A stretch of DNA of 40,092 nt from the NCBI GenBank assembly GCA_015231705.1, contig JADGBC010000014.1:1-40092 (forward strand), written 5' to 3'. The first letter of the stretch is position 1. Each line of letters begins with the position of its first letter. Below the pieces are notes generated by a model, which saw only the letters and a program-made list of their open reading frames with translations, was not told the origin of the DNA and ran no database searches. The stretch comes from Desulfamplus sp. (GTDB taxonomy: Bacteria; Desulfobacterota; Desulfobacteria; Desulfobacterales; Desulfobacteraceae). A program made the position numbers and the translations under genes. Below, one piece after another: positions 7,492-16,962 of this stretch.

Positions 7492-8454
7492 TTGCATTAT
7501 CTAATACTTGTTGCAACGCCAATGGAGATCAATCCTCTTTTGAGTCGCTCGACAGTGTTATCAGAGAGCATAACTCCTTCAGGTGTAAGAATCATCTCTG
7601 CAAGCCTTGGTAAAAAAGATTTTAAAGTTGTTGTAACAGGCCCTGGAGTTATAAATACAGCTCATGGACTGACTGTTTATCTGGAGCACTATATTGATAA
7701 TAGCAAAGAACATCAAAGCTCTCTGTTAATTATCCAAACAGGCATTGCAGGTTATTTTAAAGACTCGGGTCTTGAAATGGGAGATATTGCTGTGGCAACC
7801 TCTGAAACTTATATCCACACTGGCGTGAACAGGGAAATCTCATCCTTTTCCTCATCTTGTTCAAGCTACCCATATGATCCACTCCCATTTGATCTTGTCC
7901 CTGACTGCCCGATGAGCCGACAGGGACATTTTGAATTTGACTGCAATATGATACAAAAATCATGTTCGATTATAGAAAAAGGATTAACTGACTTATCTTT
8001 TACGGCCACCTCTCTTAATGCTGTTAATCCTTTGACTGCTGTCAACTCCGAGATTGCCACCAACTTCGAGATTGCTGTTAACTCCGAGACTGCCGTCAAC
8101 TCCAAGAGAGTTACTAACTTTAGAGCGGCTACAAACTTCAGCACAGAGATAAATCAGAGTCAAAGTATCTCTTTTAGTCTCATGACAGGCAATTTTATCA
8201 CAGTTTCAGCTATAACATCTACGACTGAACATGCTGACAAGCTTTTCAGGGCATTTGACTATCCGTGCATGGAGTCAATGGAGGGGGCAGCATCAGCCCA
8301 TATAGCAGCACTTTATAACATTCCATTCCTTGAGATCAGGGCAGGTTCAAATCCTGTTGGAATCAGGGATAAAAAACAATGGGATATACCTTTAGCCTGC
8401 CAGAATGCATCTTTTGCTCTGGAGGCACTTCTTGAAAAAGGAGAACTATTTTGA
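7492..8454 (+). CDS. mqnB: Futalosine hydrolase with tandem hexapeptide insertion
   Basis: Cleaves futalosine to dehypoxanthine futalosine in the alternative menaquinone pathway. Belongs to the nucleoside phosphorylase/hydrolase fold: ILVATPMEINPLL at the N-terminus, VVVTGPGVINTAHGL, IIQTGIAGYFKDSGLEMGDIAVA, and the signature CMESMEGAASAHIAALYNIPFLEIRAGSN. A large extra region (about residues 110-225) contains seven tandem hexapeptides of the type A-V/T-N-S/F-E-I/T encoded at 8020-8145. The start is TTG, with GAGGAG upstream. It overlaps the next gene by 4 bp. Other mqn genes are not in the window, except a possible prenyltransferase domain in the ispH fusion. Identification rests on motifs; a related nucleosidase is the main alternative. 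Confidence 0.85.
   Translation: MHYLILVATPMEINPLLSRSTVLSESITPSGVRIISASLGKKDFKVVVTGPGVINTAHGLTVYLEHYIDNSKEHQSSLLIIQTGIAGYFKDSGLEMGDIAVATSETYIHTGVNREISSFSSSCSSYPYDPLPFDLVPDCPMSRQGHFEFDCNMIQKSCSIIEKGLTDLSFTATSLNAVNPLTAVNSEIATNFEIAVNSETAVNSKRVTNFRAATNFSTEINQSQSISFSLMTGNFITVSAITSTTEHADKLFRAFDYPCMESMEGAASAHIAALYNIPFLEIRAGSNPVGIRDKKQWDIPLACQNASFALEALLEKGELF
8020..8145 (+). repeat. Seven 18-bp tandem repeats inside mqnB
   Basis: Seven consecutive 18-bp units, in frame, encode AVNPLT, AVNSEI, ATNFEI, AVNSET, AVNSKR, VTNFRA and ATNFST. Units such as GCTGTCAACTCCGAGATT and GCTGTTAACTCCGAGACT differ at few positions, while the outer units are more diverged, as expected for growth by slippage from the middle. 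Confidence 0.9.
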
Positions 8455-9578
8455 GCATTGAAAAAAATAATGGGTGCAAAAATATCACGGAAGCAAAAGT
8501 ACATGACAAGCTCAATATAGCCCACTATTTCCTGTTTATACTTATAACTGCATCACTTGTTCTGTGCTGGAAGATGATGCAAAGCTACATGGATCCTTTG
8601 ATCATTGCTGTTATTTTGTCTGTCCTGACACATCCTATCTACGAATGGATCAGATTAAAATGCAATAACCGAAAAAATCTTGCGGCATTTATATCATCTG
8701 TTCTTCTGATTATGGTGATTATTATCCCCCTGTTTCTGATTTTCTCTGCGGTAATACGTCAAGGTATTATTTCGGTAAGTGCCATAAACAGGTGGATTGC
8801 CGATGGAAATATTGAGAGAGTTGCCCAGACTCCCATGATATCTCACGCATTGGCTCTTTTGCGTGAGCAGATGGATGGGACTCTGTTTAAAGGAGTTGAT
8901 TTTCAGTCCCTGATGATAACTGTCTCCTCCTATACCGGAGAGTTGCTGATGAATCAGAGCAAGTTTATTATCAGCAATATATCTTCTGTTACTGCAAAAT
9001 TCTTTTTGATGACTTTTATCTTTTTTTTTGTGATTCAGGATCAGAAAAAAATATTTGACTACATCTTCCACTTAAGCCCTCTCTCCTCTACACATGAAAA
9101 AATTTTGATTGAAAAGATAAAGGCTGTTGCAAAATCGGCTCTTTTAGGTACTTTGGTGACGGCAATATCACAGGGTACAGCCGGAGGGATTGCGTTTGCG
9201 ATATGCGGTCTGCCAGGCTTTTTCTGGGGGGCTGTCATGGCCTTTGCATCCCTTATACCTTTTGTGGGGACTTCTCTTATCTGGGGACCTGCCGTTATCT
9301 GGCTGTTTCTTTCAGGTTCATGGCCATATGCTCTTTTTCTTACCATCTGGTCTGTTTTTGTGGTAGGAACCATAGATAATGTTGTCCGCCCTCTTTTTAT
9401 GAAAGGCTCTGCTGGCATGGGGACGCTTCTGATATTCTTTTCAATTATTGGGGGGCTAAATTATTTTGGAATCACCGGACTTCTGTATGGTCCTATGATA
9501 TTTGGATTGACCATTGTTTTGCTTTATATTTATGACCTTGAATTTCATGACTTTTTGAAGCAGCAGGATGAAATGTGA
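8451..9578 (+). CDS. AI-2E family transporter (PF01594-type permease)
   Basis: A 375-aa polytopic inner-membrane protein of the AI-2E/TqsA family. About seven or eight hydrophobic spans are visible (for example YFLFILITASLVLCW, FISSVLLIMVIIIPLFL, FLMTFIFFFVIQDQKK, and repeated spans to the C-terminus). The family's C-terminal signature is clear: GAVMAFASLIPFVGTSLIWGP and IDNVVRPLFMKG. Family members export autoinducer-2, or act in ion/proton antiport; the substrate here is unknown. It starts at TTG overlapping the mqnB stop, preceded by AAGGAG, so the two are likely co-translated. Confidence 0.85.
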   Translation: MSIEKNNGCKNITEAKVHDKLNIAHYFLFILITASLVLCWKMMQSYMDPLIIAVILSVLTHPIYEWIRLKCNNRKNLAAFISSVLLIMVIIIPLFLIFSAVIRQGIISVSAINRWIADGNIERVAQTPMISHALALLREQMDGTLFKGVDFQSLMITVSSYTGELLMNQSKFIISNISSVTAKFFLMTFIFFFVIQDQKKIFDYIFHLSPLSSTHEKILIEKIKAVAKSALLGTLVTAISQGTAGGIAFAICGLPGFFWGAVMAFASLIPFVGTSLIWGPAVIWLFLSGSWPYALFLTIWSVFVVGTIDNVVRPLFMKGSAGMGTLLIFFSIIGGLNYFGITGLLYGPMIFGLTIVLLYIYDLEFHDFLKQQDEM

Positions 9579-9611
9579 ACCAGAAAAGGTAAAATTGTCA
9601 GGAAAACTTAC

Positions 9612-11924
9612 ATGAAAAGCAAAGAAGATGACAAGCGTGAATCAAAATCAGAGTTGGAATCCCTAAAAGCCGAGCTTGAGGAGTTAAGGGCCAAGTTCAA
9701 GGAACACTCCATCCAGGCAGAGCGTGCAATAAAGGCAAAAGGGGAGTTTCTGGCCAACATGAGTCATGAAATCAGGACTCCGATGAATGGAATCATCGGC
9801 ATGATGCACATTCTGATGGATACCACTTTGACACAGGAGCAGAAAAAATATGCAGGCCTTGTTTTCTCAAGTGCCAATGCTCTTCTGTCCCTGATTAATG
9901 ATATTCTTGACTTTTCAAAGATTGAAGCCGGCAAACTTGAATTTGAAAAGAGAAATTTTGATCTTCAGGTTACCATGGAGGATATAAATGCCATGCCTGC
10001 AATCCAGGCAAAGAACAAGGGGATTGATTTTGCATTTACACTTGCACCCGATGTACCAAGACTCCTCAAAGGGGACCCTGGACGGTTGCGTCAGATAATG
10101 AATAATCTGACTGGAAATGCCATAAAGTTTACCGAAAGTGGCGGAGTTACTATAAGGGTTGATCTTGAGGATGAGACAGACAGTCACGCACGGCTAAAAT
10201 TTTCCATTGATGATACAGGTATAGGTATTTCTCCTGATAAAATTGACAAACTGTTTGAAGCTTTTCAACAGGCCGATGCATCCACAACTCGCCAGTTCGG
10301 AGGTACCGGACTTGGACTCTCCATTTCAAAAATGCTTGTTGAGCTTATGAACGGCTCCATAGGTGTTGAAAGTGATGAACTTATAGGCAGCACATTCTGG
10401 TTTATTATAGAGCTTGAGAAACAGAACCTCGAAGATATTTCCGAGATGGATTTTAATATGACATTTACCGGCAATATTGCGAACCAGCGAGTGCTTATTG
10501 TCGGGGATGACCTTACAGCATGCCACTCTCTTCGGGAAAATCTAATGGCTCTTAATATTAAGACTGACGGGACAGACAGTGTTGATGACGCACTTGAAAA
10601 ACTTGTCACTGCCTGGGTGGAGAGAGATCCTTTTAAGGTTGTTCTTGTTGATATCCAGAGTGGAAGCATAAACCCTGAAACTCTTGGAATAAGGGTGACT
10701 GAAACTCCCTGTCTCCATGGTTTGAAATTGGTTCTTATTACTGCAACCGGTAAAAAAGGTGATGCAAAACATTTTGAGGAGTTGGGGTTTTCAGCATATA
10801 TCAGCAAACCTTTGGATATAGATTTGCTCAATAATTGCTTGAAAGCTGTAATGTGTCTGCAGGAGAGTAGCTCACTTGATGTACGTTATCCTATCATAAC
10901 AAGACATTCCATTGCTGAAAACAAGAAGCATCTGAAAAAAATTCTTGTGGTGGAAGACAACGAAACCAATATGATTGTGGCAAGAGCACTTTTGTCAAAG
11001 CTCGGGTATAATGCTGATGAGGCGTTTAACGGTAAAGAAGGTGTGGACAAAGTCCGGTCAACCCATTATGATATTATTTTTATGGACTGTCAGATGCCTG
11101 TAATGGATGGATTCAGTGCAACAAGGCAGATTCGGGAACTTGAGAAAGCAGGAATACACATCCCCATTGTAGCCATGACTGCCAATGCAATGAAGGGTGA
11201 TAAAGAGAGATGTATTGAGGCGGGAATGGATGACTTTATATCCAAACCTGTTGATCCTCAACAGCTTGCTCAGGTGATAAACAAGTATATATCTTTAAAG
11301 GCGTTAACTGCCAATATCCAGAAGCAACCTGAATCTCAATCTCCAAAGTCTGTTTCTTATGCTTATGGTTTTGATAGAGATGTTGAGTGTGTCGATAACT
11401 TGGTTGAAAGCTACAGTAACCATAAATCAAATGATCGTAAGGCAGCAGAAGAGATTCAAGATGAGATTCAAATAAGAGGTTTGCATCAGGCGGCAGATGG
11501 TTTTAAGGTGCCGGATGATCATCATGATAAAAGTAAAAAAGATGGAAAATCTACGGAAACACCATCACCAGAAATACCAGAATCAGAAACACCAGTTTTT
11601 GACAGATTGGCCATGCTCAAAAGATTTGGAGATGATGAAGAGACCGTATCATTGATTATTGATGCTTTTATTGAAGAGGCCAATGGTATAGTTATGTCTC
11701 TTGAACAGGCTGTAAATAGTGGTGATGAAGAGGAGATCAAAGCACTAAGCCACGCTTTAAAAGGATCGTCTGCAAATGTTCATGCAATGTTACTTAACAT
11801 AAGGGCAATTGAGATGGAGATGACCGTAAAAAGAGGGATCATGAATCGTACACCTTCACTGTTGGAAGAGATAAAAAAAGAGTTAAAATTGTTCACTGAC
11901 CTTTTAACTATTGGTCATGTATGA
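9612..11924 (+). CDS. Cytoplasmic hybrid histidine kinase (HisKA-HATPase-REC-REC-HPt)
   Basis: A 770-aa BarA/LuxQ-like phosphorelay kinase with no membrane span and no recognisable sensor domain. It opens with a charged coiled coil ([17 protein letters not shown]), then HisKA with [15 protein letters not shown] (phospho-His about residue 52), and HATPase_c with [23 protein letters not shown] and [10 protein letters not shown]. The first receiver is degenerate ([11 protein letters not shown]; aspartate in VVLVDI). The second is complete ([23 protein letters not shown]). A Ser/Glu/Asp-rich linker follows, then an HPt domain with [14 protein letters not shown]. The absence of a sensor suggests it is driven by a partner protein. 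It overlaps or abuts the response regulator gene that follows. Confidence 0.92.
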   Translation: MKSKEDDKRESKSELESLKAELEELRAKFKEHSIQAERAIKAKGEFLANMSHEIRTPMNGIIGMMHILMDTTLTQEQKKYAGLVFSSANALLSLINDILDFSKIEAGKLEFEKRNFDLQVTMEDINAMPAIQAKNKGIDFAFTLAPDVPRLLKGDPGRLRQIMNNLTGNAIKFTESGGVTIRVDLEDETDSHARLKFSIDDTGIGISPDKIDKLFEAFQQADASTTRQFGGTGLGLSISKMLVELMNGSIGVESDELIGSTFWFIIELEKQNLEDISEMDFNMTFTGNIANQRVLIVGDDLTACHSLRENLMALNIKTDGTDSVDDALEKLVTAWVERDPFKVVLVDIQSGSINPETLGIRVTETPCLHGLKLVLITATGKKGDAKHFEELGFSAYISKPLDIDLLNNCLKAVMCLQESSSLDVRYPIITRHSIAENKKHLKKILVVEDNETNMIVARALLSKLGYNADEAFNGKEGVDKVRSTHYDIIFMDCQMPVMDGFSATRQIRELEKAGIHIPIVAMTANAMKGDKERCIEAGMDDFISKPVDPQQLAQVINKYISLKALTANIQKQPESQSPKSVSYAYGFDRDVECVDNLVESYSNHKSNDRKAAEEIQDEIQIRGLHQAADGFKVPDDHHDKSKKDGKSTETPSPEIPESETPVFDRLAMLKRFGDDEETVSLIIDAFIEEANGIVMSLEQAVNSGDEEEIKALSHALKGSSANVHAMLLNIRAIEMEMTVKRGIMNRTPSLLEEIKKELKLFTDLLTIGHV

Positions 11925-11932
11925 GGGATTCA

Positions 11933-13108
11933 ATGATTGATATAAACACTATGTCAGTTCTTATCGTTGATGATATGAAGAGCATGAGGCTTTCAATACG
12001 CAATATGTTTAAACAACTGCGTTTAGGCAGCAATATACGTCATGCTGAAAATGGCCGTGAAGCCCTTAAAATACTGGCAGAGGTTCCTGTTGACATGGCG
12101 GTAATAGATTGGAACATGCCCGTAATGAACGGCATTACACTTCTCAGAAATATAAGAAATACCAGAGATATGCGAGATATGCCCGTTATCATGATTACTG
12201 CCGAAGCAGAAAGGGATATCGTGCTTAATGTGGCTGAATCTGATATTGATGCTTATCTTCTCAAGCCTCTTACCATGAAATCTCTGGAGGAGAAGGTTAA
12301 AGCAGTCATTCACTCTGCAAACAATCCAGACAAAACGACCATTCATCTTTATAATGCAAGGGATTATGAGGAGGCAGGAGATATAAAAAGTGCAATTGAA
12401 GAGACACGTCTTGCTCTTCAGGAGAAACCAAAAGCATCCAGAATTTTAAGAAACCTTGGTCTTCTATATGAGAAGGTCAATAATGATAAGATGACAGAAA
12501 AGTGTCTTCAAAAAGCTGTTGCAGTCAATAAAGAGGATGATGTCTCAAGGTACCTGCTGGTCGATTTCTATCTTAAAAAGAATGATCTGGCAAGTGCAGT
12601 CAATTACTATGAGCAGGCCAGAGTTCTGGGTTCACAGATAATTTCCAAGGGTATTGAGATTGGGGAACGCCTTATTGAAAAAGGAATGACATCTGAGGCC
12701 GTGAATATCTTTACCAGACTGATGAAGAGCTCAAAAGATACTCTTTCTGTTAAGGATAATGTAGTTAACATCTGTATTCAGCATGGCGAGTACGGATATG
12801 TCAAACAGTTGCTGGCAGACCTTATTCAGGAAGAGCCGGACCGGGTTGATCTCCAACTTAAGGCGGCTCGTGTTTATACAGAGACTAATGAACCTGACAA
12901 AGCATTAGAATACTATGAAAATGTTAACAGTATTGCTAAAATTGACCGTGATTTGACAACAGAGGAGCTTATTAATGTTAAGCTTATGATTGCACAAGCA
13001 TATATTGAAAAAAATAAGCCGTTTATTGTAGAGCAGTATCTCAATCAGATACTTAAAATTGACCCCAGACATGCGGCAGCACTCGAACTCAGGAGGCAGA
13101 ATGCTTGA
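11933..13108 (+). CDS. Response regulator with C-terminal TPR repeats
   Basis: A CheY-like receiver domain (residues about 5-125; VLIVDDMKSMRLSIRNMF, phospho-acceptor in MAVIDWNMPVMNG, MITAEA, and the lysine in LLKPLT) is followed by about six tetratricopeptide-like helix pairs to the end (for example YEEAGDIKSAIEETRLALQ, ASAVNYYEQARVLG, PDKALEYYENV). There is no DNA-binding or enzymatic output domain, so the output is likely protein-protein contact. Start choice: ATG 11921 overlaps the kinase stop, but GAGGGA upstream of ATG 11933 is the better site. The tight coupling suggests this is the cognate partner of the hybrid kinase. Confidence 0.88.
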   Translation: MIDINTMSVLIVDDMKSMRLSIRNMFKQLRLGSNIRHAENGREALKILAEVPVDMAVIDWNMPVMNGITLLRNIRNTRDMRDMPVIMITAEAERDIVLNVAESDIDAYLLKPLTMKSLEEKVKAVIHSANNPDKTTIHLYNARDYEEAGDIKSAIEETRLALQEKPKASRILRNLGLLYEKVNNDKMTEKCLQKAVAVNKEDDVSRYLLVDFYLKKNDLASAVNYYEQARVLGSQIISKGIEIGERLIEKGMTSEAVNIFTRLMKSSKDTLSVKDNVVNICIQHGEYGYVKQLLADLIQEEPDRVDLQLKAARVYTETNEPDKALEYYENVNSIAKIDRDLTTEELINVKLMIAQAYIEKNKPFIVEQYLNQILKIDPRHAAALELRRQNA

Positions 13109-13305
13109 TTCACACCTTTCATTATTCCCTCATCAGTCATAACAATACTTTTTAAAAGAAGATTTCCTGAAAATTAGGGAATGCTATTAGACTTAGTGAA
13201 TTAAGGATGGCTATTTTTCAAGATATTTTTGATTTAATTAAAAGATATCTTCTGACTAAAACATTGTGAATACTTACCAGTAATTATTATAAAAGTAATA
13301 AGTTT

Positions 13306-14064
13306 ATGACAAAAATAATAAGCATAGCAAATCAGAAAGGCGGAGTCGGCAAAACAACCACTGCTGTGAATCTTTCAGCCGCCCTTGCACAAAAAGGCAG
13401 AAAAACATTGATTGTGGATTGCGACCCTCAGGCTAATGCCACAACCGCAATAAGAATAAACAAGTCTTCCCTCGACTACTCTTTGTATCATGGACTCATA
13501 GGTGAGGCAGCTATGGCTGATATCATTCAGCCTACTGCCATTGAGAATCTAATGATTGTCCCCTCAAATGTTGAACTTATAGGCTTTGAAGTGGAAATGA
13601 TGTCAAACAAGGGAAGAGAGGAGATTCTTAAAAAACTTTTAGTCACCATACAGGAGGAGTTTGACTATTTTATTATTGACTGTCCTCCATCTTTAAGTCT
13701 ATTGACTCTGAACGCTCTTACAGCCTCGGATTCAGTATTAGTACCCCTCCAAAGCGAGTTTCTTGCCCTGGAGGGAGTCGGGCAGTTACTCAAAACCATT
13801 AAACTTATCAAGCAGTCATTTAACCCTTCACTTAAAATTGAGGGGATACTTATGACGATGTTTGATAAAAGGACAAATCTTTCGAGGCAGGTTGCTCAGG
13901 ATGCTGAAGGCTATTTCAAGGAGATGATTTTTAAAACCAAAATTCCAAGGAGTATTAAACTTGGAGAAGCTCCAAGTTATGGTATGCCTGTGATTACCTA
14001 TGATCCGTCTTCTATTGCCTCCTTGAGTTATCTATCACTTGCAGAGGAGTTGATTACAAGATGA
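13306..14064 (+). CDS. parA: Chromosome partitioning ATPase ParA (Soj)
   Basis: A deviant Walker ATPase that drives origin segregation with ParB. Motifs: NQKGGVGKTTTAVNLSAAL (deviant Walker A with signature lysine), VDCDPQANAT, FIIDCPPSLSLLTLNAL (Walker B region), and LVPLQSEFLALEGV. The length of 252 aa is that of chromosomal (Soj-type) ParA without an N-terminal regulatory domain. Its end overlaps parB by 4 bp. The 197-bp gap upstream is AT-rich and probably carries the promoter; no parS match (TGTTTCACGTGAAACA type) was seen near it. Confidence 0.95.
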   Translation: MTKIISIANQKGGVGKTTTAVNLSAALAQKGRKTLIVDCDPQANATTAIRINKSSLDYSLYHGLIGEAAMADIIQPTAIENLMIVPSNVELIGFEVEMMSNKGREEILKKLLVTIQEEFDYFIIDCPPSLSLLTLNALTASDSVLVPLQSEFLALEGVGQLLKTIKLIKQSFNPSLKIEGILMTMFDKRTNLSRQVAQDAEGYFKEMIFKTKIPRSIKLGEAPSYGMPVITYDPSSIASLSYLSLAEELITR

Positions 14065-14930
14065 GCATGAACAGAAAAACAGGGCTTGGCAGAGGAATAT
14101 CAGCCCTGATTCCAGATTTTGATACTCTGGATGAAAATACAGGCGGTTTTTTCATGTGCAGGACAGATGATATAGTACCCAACCGGTTTCAACCCAGAAC
14201 CTCCTTTTCAGAGGAGGAGCTTGAGAGGCTTACAAATTCTATAATTGAACAAGGAATTCTCCAGCCCCTTCTGGTTAGAAAGCAGAAGCAGGGCGGATAT
14301 GAGCTCATTGCTGGAGAGAGACGGCTTCGTGCTGCAAAACGTGCAAATCTTGACCATGTTCCTGCCATTATAAAAGATCTGACCGATGAGCAGATGCTTG
14401 AAGTATCGATTATTGAAAATGTCCAGAGATCCAATCTGAACCCTCTAGAAGAGGCTGAAGCGTACCACAGACTTATAAATGAATTTCAATATACCCAGGA
14501 GATGGTGGCTCAAAAAATTGGAAAGAATCGATCTACCATTGCAAATTTCCTAAGACTCAGAGGGTTGCCAGAACCGGTCATGCAGAGTCTTTCAAACGAA
14601 GAGATATCAATGGGACATGCACGTGCTATTCTTGGTGCCGGCAGTGAAGAACACCAGATAAAAACTTGGGAGACAGTTGTGTCAAGAGGCCTTTCTGTAA
14701 GGGCAACAGAGCATCTGGTGAAGAAACTTAAATCCCAGGCAGAATCAAAACGTAATACCAGCCATACTCATGATATTGATTACATCAAGAGTGTCTGTTC
14801 TGATCTTACCCGTAAAATCAGCTATCCTGTCTCTATAAAAAAGAGCGGAGATAAGGGTAAGGTTGAGATCTCCTTTAGAGACAGCAAGGAATTTGAACGG
14901 ATTATCGAACTGCTCAACAAGATGCCATGA
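14061..14930 (+). CDS. parB: Chromosome partitioning protein ParB (Spo0J)
   Basis: A CTP-dependent DNA clamp that loads at parS. Seen: the N-terminal KTGLGRGISALI tail that stimulates ParA, IVPNRFQPRTSFSEEEL (box I), GYELIAGERRLRAAKRA (CTP-binding box), IENVQRSNLNPLEEA (box III), and a helix-turn-helix around QEMVAQKIGKNRSTIANFLRL. The C-terminal dimerisation domain follows (SYPVSIKKSGDKGKVEISF). The length of 289 aa is normal. Start codons at 14061 and 14067 are both possible; 14061 overlaps the parA stop, indicating translational coupling. Confidence 0.95.
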   Translation: MSMNRKTGLGRGISALIPDFDTLDENTGGFFMCRTDDIVPNRFQPRTSFSEEELERLTNSIIEQGILQPLLVRKQKQGGYELIAGERRLRAAKRANLDHVPAIIKDLTDEQMLEVSIIENVQRSNLNPLEEAEAYHRLINEFQYTQEMVAQKIGKNRSTIANFLRLRGLPEPVMQSLSNEEISMGHARAILGAGSEEHQIKTWETVVSRGLSVRATEHLVKKLKSQAESKRNTSHTHDIDYIKSVCSDLTRKISYPVSIKKSGDKGKVEISFRDSKEFERIIELLNKMP

Positions 14931-14977
14931 AAATGGCCCTGCAACTCCTACCTTATTCAATTTCCAGGTAAAACATA

Positions 14978-16906
14978 ATGAAAATTACCATCGCAAAAAC
15001 AGCCGGATTCTGTATGGGGGTACGCCGAGCGGTGGATATGGTATTAGATGCTGCTAACAAGACCTGCGATCCTATCTGTACCTATGGTCCCCTTATTCAC
15101 AATCCACAGGTTCTTCAAATGCTTGAAGAAAAGGGTATTCCTACCATTAACCATATACCTGAGAAAGGAGATGGAACCATTCTTATCCGTGCTCATGGAG
15201 TGCCACCCCAGGAGCAAAGAGCACTTAAGGATGCCGGGTTCAAGGTTATCAATGCCACGTGCCCCAGAGTTATACGTGTACAGACAATCATAAGAAAACA
15301 TGCTGCAAAAGGCTTTGTGGCTATCATAATCGGAGATCAAGATCACCCTGAAGTCAAGGGGCTTATGGGATATGCTAAGATTGAAAATGATGTACAGGAC
15401 ACTAATAACAGTAATGAAAAGAGCAGGATTGACAGTAATGAAGAGGGCAAGTTTGGAAATGGTGGACAGGGGGGAAGGGGATACACTGTTTCAACTATAG
15501 AAGAGCTTGCCGCTCTTCCAGGATTTGACAAAGCAATCATTGTTGCTCAGACTACACAGGATACAGTCTTTTACCATGAAGTAAAAGAGTGGATCTCAGA
15601 CCATTATCCACACTATAAAATATTTGACACCATATGCGACTCAACAGAAAAGAGGCAGGCTGAGACACGTAGAATTGCCAAACAGAGCGATGTGGTTGTG
15701 GTGGTTGGCGGCAAGGATAGTGGTAATACGCGTCGTCTTGCTCAGGTTGCCACAGAAACTGTATCTGACCGACGGGATGGAGCCTCTTTTGCAGTACATA
15801 TTGAGGATGTGTCAGAACTTGATATGGAGAGCCTGGTCTGGGCACGAACCATTGCCATCACAGCAGGAGCCTCAACCCCCAACTGGACTATAAACCATAC
15901 AAGCAGAGCTATTGAGAATGCATTGCAAAAGAGGCAAGACTATCTCAAAGTCCTTGTTCGAAGAGTCCGTAACTTCCTGTTAAGAAGTAATTTTCTCCTT
16001 TCAGCAGGTGCCGGAAGTCTCACCTATGCCTGCTCAACAATCCAGGGAATTGATCACAATCTGATTCATGCTTTTATTTCAATGCTATATGTTCTTTCCA
16101 TGCAGATTCTAAACAACCTCTTTTCCATCAAATCAGATAAATACAATAACCCTGAAAGGGCTGATTTTTATGACTCCAACAAAGTTGTGCTTGCTGTTAG
16201 TGCAACTGTCAGCGGTGCGACAGGTCTTTGTCTCTCATATACAACTGGAATATTGCCATTTATACTGCTTTCTTTTATGAGCCTGCTTGGTCTCCTCTAC
16301 AACCAGAAAATTTTTCCTGACTTTATTCCTCCTATCTATTTATTTAACCGCAAAATTATGAGGATAAAGGATATTCCAGGATCAAAAACCATTCTGATTG
16401 CCGTAGCATGGGGAACTGTTACTTCTTTGCTGCCGGCTCTGTCAACAACTGGACAAAGTGTTGTGCTGGAAAATTCTGGTAACATCACAATGACAGCTTC
16501 CGGAACCTCCTTACTCCAAATATTGCTGGAAACACTTACAGGAATCTCTTTTATCATTCCTTTTATTTTTTCCACTTCTATTGTGTTTGCACGTACAGCC
16601 TTTTTTGCAATTATAGAAATTCAGGGAGACCGCATAACCGGCAAGGAGACCATTCCAATTATTCTGGGAGAAAAGAAGAGCCTTAAACTGATTCGAAATA
16701 TCTTGCTGCTTGCATTTGCAACCCTTTTTGTTTCTGGCTTGTTAGGCCTTCTATCAATATCAGGCATGTTCATTGCCTGTGTCCCGTTATCAATACTTTA
16801 TGTCATAAAATTGCATGAGAAAGGGAAAATTACTTCTGGTATGCATCTTGAATTTATTATTGAGTCCCATTTTCTTTTTGCAGGTTTAATAGCAGCTTTT
16901 TTTTAA
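14978..16906 (+). CDS. ispH: IspH-UbiA fusion: HMBPP reductase plus prenyltransferase-like membrane domain
   Basis: Residues 1 to about 325 are 4-hydroxy-3-methylbut-2-enyl diphosphate reductase (last step of the MEP pathway, making IPP and DMAPP). The three cluster cysteines are present (AGFCMGVRRAV, ATCPRVIRVQ, TICDSTEKRQ), as are RAHGVPP and HPEVKGLMGYA. About 25 residues rich in Asn/Ser/Gly (VQDTNNSNEKSRIDSNEEGK) are inserted after GYAKI. From about residue 335 the protein becomes a polytopic membrane domain like UbiA/MqnP prenyltransferases: NNLFSIKSDKYNNPERAD in place of the first Asp-rich motif, and IEIQGDRITGKETIPI as the second. One chain could thus make the isoprenoid unit and carry the downstream prenyl-transfer domain. 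Whether the membrane part is active is unknown. An internal 127-bp segment recurs at the window start. Confidence 0.93.
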   Translation: MKITIAKTAGFCMGVRRAVDMVLDAANKTCDPICTYGPLIHNPQVLQMLEEKGIPTINHIPEKGDGTILIRAHGVPPQEQRALKDAGFKVINATCPRVIRVQTIIRKHAAKGFVAIIIGDQDHPEVKGLMGYAKIENDVQDTNNSNEKSRIDSNEEGKFGNGGQGGRGYTVSTIEELAALPGFDKAIIVAQTTQDTVFYHEVKEWISDHYPHYKIFDTICDSTEKRQAETRRIAKQSDVVVVVGGKDSGNTRRLAQVATETVSDRRDGASFAVHIEDVSELDMESLVWARTIAITAGASTPNWTINHTSRAIENALQKRQDYLKVLVRRVRNFLLRSNFLLSAGAGSLTYACSTIQGIDHNLIHAFISMLYVLSMQILNNLFSIKSDKYNNPERADFYDSNKVVLAVSATVSGATGLCLSYTTGILPFILLSFMSLLGLLYNQKIFPDFIPPIYLFNRKIMRIKDIPGSKTILIAVAWGTVTSLLPALSTTGQSVVLENSGNITMTASGTSLLQILLETLTGISFIIPFIFSTSIVFARTAFFAIIEIQGDRITGKETIPIILGEKKSLKLIRNILLLAFATLFVSGLLGLLSISGMFIACVPLSILYVIKLHEKGKITSGMHLEFIIESHFLFAGLIAAFF

Positions 16907-16962
16907 ATCAGACTGGTATAGCCGTTTTTTGGGGCTGTATATCAGAGTAAGGCACGAAAAAT

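Noticed and set aside
8020-8145. Regularly spaced repeats as a possible CRISPR array
   Set aside because: The units are contiguous 18-bp in-frame codon repeats with no spacers; they belong to the mqnB coding sequence.
13109-13305. Possible parS site near parAB
   Set aside because: I looked for the TGTTTCACGTGAAACA palindrome around parA and parB and saw no convincing match; parS may lie elsewhere.
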